From DAOUBF01 sp034432795 (GTDB taxonomy: Bacteria; Chloroflexota; Anaerolineae; DSLN01), in NCBI GenBank assembly GCA_034432795.1, contig DAOUBF010000086.1:28303-92302 (forward strand): a DNA stretch of 64,000 nt, in the 5' to 3' direction. Positions 59,490 to 64,000 of this stretch are shown here, piece after piece (position 1 is the first letter of the stretch; each line of letters starts with the position of its first letter). The translations under genes were made by a program, and so were the position numbers. The notes below the pieces were generated by a model that saw only the letters and a list, made by a program, of their open reading frames with translations, did no database searches and was not told the origin of the DNA.

Positions 59490-62400
59490 GTGTTACGCCT
59501 TTTACGTGCTTTGCCAGAGTTACCGTTCGTTCTCGCCGTCGCGGCAATTTTTGCCATTCTACGGCTGACCATCGCACCCGCGCTCCTGGCGGGGCCGCTG
59601 TGGACGCAGAACCTGTGGCGGGCCATCGCTGTGCTGAGTTCGGTCATCATCTTCGCCCTGCCCGGCGCGATGGCCGTGCGCTTGCTGCGTATCGGCGGAA
59701 GCTGGATGACGCGACTGCCCACCTATTTCGTCGCCAGCCTGGGCCTGATGTCCATTCCGGGGCTGATCATTATCGTGTTCAATCTCAGCCTGTCGGCCAT
59801 GCTGTGGGCCTCTCTGGGCCTCTATGTCGTCCTCATATTAGCGGCGATCATCCGCGAGGCACGCTGGCCAGGGGCACCTGACGCTGAGGCTGAGGGCCGC
59901 CGCGACCAGGACGAGCCGCTGAACCGCTGGCTGGTGGGGCTGACGGTGCTGGCTGTAGTCGCCGTCACTCTGATCTCGCTGAACGCGCCTATCGGCTCAG
60001 ATGACCTCAACACGCTGGCCTATGTACAGGACGACCTGGTGGTGGAGCACATCAACGCGCAAGAGCCAATCCACGGCGCGGGCATCCCGCCCAATTCACG
60101 GGCCGACTTCACCACCTGGCCGCTCAATCTGGCGGTCATGACCTGGCTGTCCGGCCTGGATGCGGTCAACTTCTACGTCCTGTTGCGCACGCCGCTCACC
60201 CTGATCGCGCTGTTGGGCTTCTACACGCTGGTGTTGCGCCTGTTCGGGCGGCGCAACCAGGCGCTATTCAGCCTGATCGGATTCTGCGTAGTGGTGAGCA
60301 TCTTGACGACCGAACTGGACCTGATCGGCTTCGGCCTGTTCAGCCGCATCGGCCAGGACAAATTTGCCGCACGCTACATGCTGATGCCGCTGACCATCGC
60401 CTGGCCCATTGGCTATATCGTGCGCCCCCGCCGCTCCACCTATATCCTGGCCGTCCTGATCCTGTTCGCCGCGGCCACCATCCACACCATCGGCTCCATT
60501 CTGGCGGGCATCCCCTTGGCGGGCTTCGGTCTGTTGCATCTGCTGTTCAATCGCAACCGGCGCACCCTGATCCCCCTGGTGCTGATGGCGATCCCGACGA
60601 TTGCGGGCCTGATCCTGCCGCTGGTGCAGGCGACCTCGCCGGATGCGCCACTGGTGGCGGTAACGCTCACCGACACACGCGATCCCACGTTGTGGCAACG
60701 CATCCGCCTGGTGGTGTATAACTACCGGCTGTGGATCCTCCCCGATGGGAGCTTTGTCGTCCATCCGCGCATCTTCCTGCAATATATCGTCATTCTCCCC
60801 ATGCTTGGTCTGCCGCTGTTGCTGTGGCAGGCGCGTAAGCAGGTCGCCGGCCAGCTTATCGCCGGGACGCTCATTTTGGAACCCCTGCTCCTGCTCGTGC
60901 CGCCGATCATAGCGTTGATCGCCAGCCGTTCTACACCCTGGATCGTGCACCGCTTTGCCTGGCCTGCGACGCTGGTCGGGGTGATCGCCCTCTGTTGGGC
61001 GGTATGGGCGGCTGTGGAGTGGCTAGCGCGGTCGTTCGTCCTGCGGCGTTCGCCCTTCCTCGCCCGCCTGGCGCCTGCGCTCGCCCTGGTGGCTATCGCG
61101 CTTGCACTCAGCCGCCAAATCTGGATCGGCGTCCATTATCTGATGGAACTGCGTGCCGACCCCGAACTGAGCCGCTGTCTGTATGCCGCGCCTGTGCTCT
61201 ACCAGTTGGATGATGCGGTAGGGAGCGGCACGGTGGTACTCTCCACGCCCGATCTGAACCTGTGCATCCCCATGTATGCGGCCAACGCCTATCCGATTGA
61301 GTATTATGGCACAGGGACGATCAACCGCTTCCCGGCCAGTCGCGTGGGGGAGGCCCAGCAGCGGATGCAGGACGTGAACGAGTTCACCGCCGCTCAGGCG
61401 GTGGACGCGGAAACGCTGAACGATCTGCGGCGTTGGAACGCGGGCCTGATCCTGGTCCGCCGCACGCACCCGGCGGAGGTCTATCTCCGCTACCTGCCGC
61501 AGCAATTCACCCCGATCATCCGTACCGATCAACTCGCGCTTTACCGCGTGAACACGACCGACCCTGATGATCCCATCATTGCGGGCAACACCGCCCTCTC
61601 TCAGGAACGCTGGGACGAGGCCATAGCGCGCTTCACGGAAGCGCTGGCCCAGGGGAAGGGTGCGCCTGTGCTGGCCCACCTGGGCCTAGGCCGCGTCTAC
61701 CAGAGCCAGGGGCGGTTGGATGAAGCCATTGAGCACTTCAAAGCGGCCACGGCTGCCGCGCCGGACGAGGCCCAACCCTGGACCATGCTGGGCGACGCCT
61801 ACACGCTCAAGCGTGACTACGCCAGCGCAGTGGAGGCCTACAACCAGGCGCTCAAGCTCGTCCCGGTGAACCCACGCGTCTGGCAGATGCTGGGCGACGC
61901 CGAACGCGCGCAAGGCGATCTCAATCTGGCCCGCTACGCCTATGAAACCTCCGTCGGCCAGAAATCCACGCCCTACGGCTCGCTCTTCTACCTCAATCTG
62001 GGATCATTATATTCGGCCATCAACTGGAACCAGGACGCCATCCAGGCCCTGCGGCAGTCGTTGGCGATCAAGCCGGGGGTGGTGGCCTATCTGGCGTTGG
62101 TGCAGACCTACATCAACCTGGGCGATTATGCTACAGCCGAGGCAGTGGCCCGCGAAGGCCAGCGCTTTGAGTTCTGGAGCGACCTGCCCCGCTTTGCGCT
62201 GGCGCAGGTATATGAGGCCCAGGGCCGCACAGCGGAGGCCATTGACAGCCACCGCCAGGCGGTGTTCTTCAACCCGATCAGCCCGGCGTACACCTCGCTG
62301 GCTCAAGACCTGAAGCTGGTGTCCGGCAGCCAGGCCGCGCTGGCCGAGATGCAGGCGCTCCCTGGCTACAAGCTGGGCTTCAGTTGGCCCGTCCTGGCCG

Positions 62401-64000
62401 TTGCTCAGGCACACGCCATGCTGGGGCAGATTGACGAGGCTCTGCGTGAGGGCGAGCGCGCCTGGGCCTGGGAGCCGGTCAACTCGCAGGCGGCCTCGTT
62501 CCTGGGCGGCCTCAAGCAGACCCTGGGGAAGTACCAGGACGCTACCGCTGACTTCCGCCAGGCGATCATCGTCAATCCGCTGGAGGCCTCGGCTTACGTC
62601 GGCCTAGCGAACCTGCATATCCGGCAGGGCGACTTCAATAGCGCTATCGGTTGGGCCTGGAACGGTATGCTGGCCGTGCCTTACGCCTCCAATGTGGTCA
62701 CCGCGCTGGGCAACGCCTATGCCGCGCAGGGCGATGTGACCCAGGCAATCCTGGCCTATACTCAGGCGGCCCAGGTGGACCCGCAAGACCCTGGCCCGTT
62801 CCTGGCACTGGGCAACCTGTACCGCGAGTTGGGGCAATCGGATGCGGCCCGCCATGCCCTGGAGAGCGCCAACCAGGGGGCCTTCAATGTCCCCATTGTC
62901 CAGGGGATGCAGCCGCCACCGCCTTACAGTATCAGTTCGCCGGGATCAAAGTTCTCGCCGCAGGCGCGGGCCGCCTACGATGTGGCGGTGGCGCTACAAC
63001 ACCAGGGCAACGAGGCACTGATCCAGATCGGCAACCTGGCGCTGGCCGAGGGCGATCTCCAGGGCGCCATCGCCCAATATGAGAAGGCCATCCAGGCCAG
63101 CCCCTACTCCGGCGCTGCCTATGTTGCTTTGGGGAACGCCTATCAGCAGGCGGGCGAGATGGACAAGGCGCTGGAGGCCTATCGGCAGGCGATTGAGCGT
63201 GACCCCGGCTATGTCAGGAGTTACATGGGCACGGGTCAGGCCGCTCTGCTCCAGGCGAAAATTGAGGAGGCCATCGCCGCCTTCCAACAGGCGCTCCAGA
63301 CTCTTCCCTGGCGGCCCGAACCCCTCTTGGGCCTGGGCAGCGTGGATATTCGGCGCGGCCAGGCGGAGCAGGCCAAGACCAGCTATGAAAGCGCCATCGG
63401 CCACCTGGAGCCGTTCCCGGCAGCGGCGATCATGGGCGCGCTGGCCGATCTGCTTGAGCAGCAAGGGAAGCTGGCCGAGGCCGAGCGCTGGTACCAGCAG
63501 GCAGCGAAGATTGACCCGGCCTGGTTGATTGACCTGGGTGAGTTGTACCAGGCCCAGGGCGACCGCAATCGGGCGGCGGCGCAGTATCAGGCGGCTGCGG
63601 CACAGCTCGCCTCCGAGCGGCGAACCGACGCCTACACCACGCTGGCCACGCTGGCGCTTCAGGAGCGGCGGCTGAACGATGCCGTCAGCTACGCCGAACG
63701 TGCCATTGCCACGCTGCCCACCGAATTCATGGGCTACTCCGCGCTGGCCAGCGCCTACATTGTCCAGGGGCGTTTCACCGAGGCCGCCGAGGTTTATCAG
63801 CGGGCGCTGGCCAACCTGCCCGGCTCGCCGGATGCGCTGTTGGCGCAGGCAGAGTTCCTGCGCTCACGCGGACAGTGGGAGCAGGCGCTTCTGGCCTATC
63901 GCAAGGCCCAGGCCCTGGCCCCCGGCAAGGCCAGCCCCTGGCTGGCGCTAGGCGATGCCTACCGCGAACGCGCCGACTACGCCGCAGCCCAGGAAGCCTA
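59490..64000 (+). CDS. Giant membrane protein with C-terminal TPR array (3' end outside window)
   Basis: An uninterrupted frame of more than 1,500 codons from GTG 59490 (RBS CAGGTAGGACTT) to the window edge. Residues 1 to about 560 hold ~13 hydrophobic segments with a large loop AYVQDDLVVEHINAQEPIHG, resembling multi-pass GT-C glycosyltransferases. A soluble loop of about 120 residues follows. From about residue 690 onward the protein is a continuous tetratricopeptide array (for example AHLGLGRVYQSQGRLDEAIE, AYVALGNAYQQAGEMDKALE), at least 20 repeats in view. It closes the glycan locus and may glycosylate while scaffolding partners. Family not identified. Confidence 0.8.
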   Translation, partial: MLRLLRALPELPFVLAVAAIFAILRLTIAPALLAGPLWTQNLWRAIAVLSSVIIFALPGAMAVRLLRIGGSWMTRLPTYFVASLGLMSIPGLIIIVFNLSLSAMLWASLGLYVVLILAAIIREARWPGAPDAEAEGRRDQDEPLNRWLVGLTVLAVVAVTLISLNAPIGSDDLNTLAYVQDDLVVEHINAQEPIHGAGIPPNSRADFTTWPLNLAVMTWLSGLDAVNFYVLLRTPLTLIALLGFYTLVLRLFGRRNQALFSLIGFCVVVSILTTELDLIGFGLFSRIGQDKFAARYMLMPLTIAWPIGYIVRPRRSTYILAVLILFAAATIHTIGSILAGIPLAGFGLLHLLFNRNRRTLIPLVLMAIPTIAGLILPLVQATSPDAPLVAVTLTDTRDPTLWQRIRLVVYNYRLWILPDGSFVVHPRIFLQYIVILPMLGLPLLLWQARKQVAGQLIAGTLILEPLLLLVPPIIALIASRSTPWIVHRFAWPATLVGVIALCWAVWAAVEWLARSFVLRRSPFLARLAPALALVAIALALSRQIWIGVHYLMELRADPELSRCLYAAPVLYQLDDAVGSGTVVLSTPDLNLCIPMYAANAYPIEYYGTGTINRFPASRVGEAQQRMQDVNEFTAAQAVDAETLNDLRRWNAGLILVRRTHPAEVYLRYLPQQFTPIIRTDQLALYRVNTTDPDDPIIAGNTALSQERWDEAIARFTEALAQGKGAPVLAHLGLGRVYQSQGRLDEAIEHFKAATAAAPDEAQPWTMLGDAYTLKRDYASAVEAYNQALKLVPVNPRVWQMLGDAERAQGDLNLARYAYETSVGQKSTPYGSLFYLNLGSLYSAINWNQDAIQALRQSLAIKPGVVAYLALVQTYINLGDYATAEAVAREGQRFEFWSDLPRFALAQVYEAQGRTAEAIDSHRQAVFFNPISPAYTSLAQDLKLVSGSQAALAEMQALPGYKLGFSWPVLAVAQAHAMLGQIDEALREGERAWAWEPVNSQAASFLGGLKQTLGKYQDATADFRQAIIVNPLEASAYVGLANLHIRQGDFNSAIGWAWNGMLAVPYASNVVTALGNAYAAQGDVTQAILAYTQAAQVDPQDPGPFLALGNLYRELGQSDAARHALESANQGAFNVPIVQGMQPPPPYSISSPGSKFSPQARAAYDVAVALQHQGNEALIQIGNLALAEGDLQGAIAQYEKAIQASPYSGAAYVALGNAYQQAGEMDKALEAYRQAIERDPGYVRSYMGTGQAALLQAKIEEAIAAFQQALQTLPWRPEPLLGLGSVDIRRGQAEQAKTSYESAIGHLEPFPAAAIMGALADLLEQQGKLAEAERWYQQAAKIDPAWLIDLGELYQAQGDRNRAAAQYQAAAAQLASERRTDAYTTLATLALQERRLNDAVSYAERAIATLPTEFMGYSALASAYIVQGRFTEAAEVYQRALANLPGSPDALLAQAEFLRSRGQWEQALLAYRKAQALAPGKASPWLALGDAYRERADYAAAQEA

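Noticed and set aside
1..64000. CRISPR arrays, tRNA or rRNA genes
   Set aside because: No 25-40 nt direct repeats with regular spacers were seen, and no gap shows a tRNA-like cloverleaf with the T-loop consensus. Tandem repeats present are 7-nt arrays, not CRISPR.

Overview
The window is 64 kb of GC-rich, gene-dense DNA. It fits a chromosome segment of a Chloroflexota bacterium, most likely Anaerolineae or a related class. That placement is an inference from the gene mix: split transketolase, 2-oxoacid:ferredoxin oxidoreductase, many GT4/GT2 and GT-C type glycosyltransferases, paired alkaline-phosphatase-superfamily proteins with a C-terminal LGYV tail, Rhs tips of the PDTLVPDPANPQSLNRY type, and heptanucleotide tandem repeats. 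No rRNA, tRNA, CRISPR array, replication origin or transposase was recognised.

Layout. (1) Positions 1-12.9 kb, + strand: a surface-glycan locus with four GT4 enzymes (the first cut by the window edge), a sugar N-acetyltransferase and aminotransferase pair of the WbpD/WbpE kind, a Wzx-type flippase, a GT2, two multi-pass GT-C-like proteins and a GT78/GT81-like nucleotide-sugar transferase; an aldo/keto reductase follows. (2) 14.1-14.6 kb: a hicBA toxin-antitoxin pair whose hicA carries a one-base frameshift. (3) 14.7-23.0 kb, - strand: a nine-gene co-directional run (O-methyltransferase, 2-oxoacid:ferredoxin oxidoreductase alpha and beta, a small membrane protein, transketolase N- and C-halves, EamA transporter, DinB/ClbS-like protein, YgfZ). 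(4) 23.4-25.5 kb, - strand: an unusual membrane-cupredoxin fusion protein followed by a cytochrome b5-like protein. (5) 25.6-30.1 kb: a lower-GC accessory island made of four orphan Rhs core tips, two of them carrying different C-terminal nuclease-like toxin domains, each followed by a candidate immunity gene, plus a Phd/PIN toxin-antitoxin pair whose toxin has an amber stop. (6) 30.1-33.1 kb: a DUF711 protein and a large Rossmann protein. (7) 33.1-39.4 kb, - strand: small redox/NO-type membrane proteins, DUF2249, DUF1858, a Crp/Fnr regulator, a GAF-PAS histidine kinase and a DUF4388 protein. (8) 39.6-42.6 kb, + strand: MurJ and a secreted PQQ-type sugar dehydrogenase. (9) 43.2-47.0 kb, - strand: gcvH-gcvPA-gcvPB under a tandem glycine riboswitch with a clear promoter and terminator. 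(10) 47.4-64 kb, + strand: a second glycan locus (GT2, RfbF-like cytidylyltransferase, two NDP-sugar SDRs, UDP-sugar dehydrogenase, FAD oxidoreductase, two AP-superfamily phosphoesterases, GT2 and a giant membrane-TPR protein running off the window).

How the parts work together. Both glycan loci supply nucleotide sugars, transferases and export or modification functions for a cell-surface polysaccharide or glycoprotein coat. The Rhs island looks like a store of displaced polymorphic-toxin tips with immunity genes. Its ~110-bp direct repeats would allow homologous exchange with a full-length rhs gene elsewhere. Superimposed on the whole window are several dispersed repeat families: heptanucleotide arrays that enter coding sequence, a MITE-like element with ATCACAGA/TCTGTGAT ends, C-rich/G-rich elements and short palindromes. 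Several promoters place the -10 box so close to the start codon that leaderless transcripts are likely.
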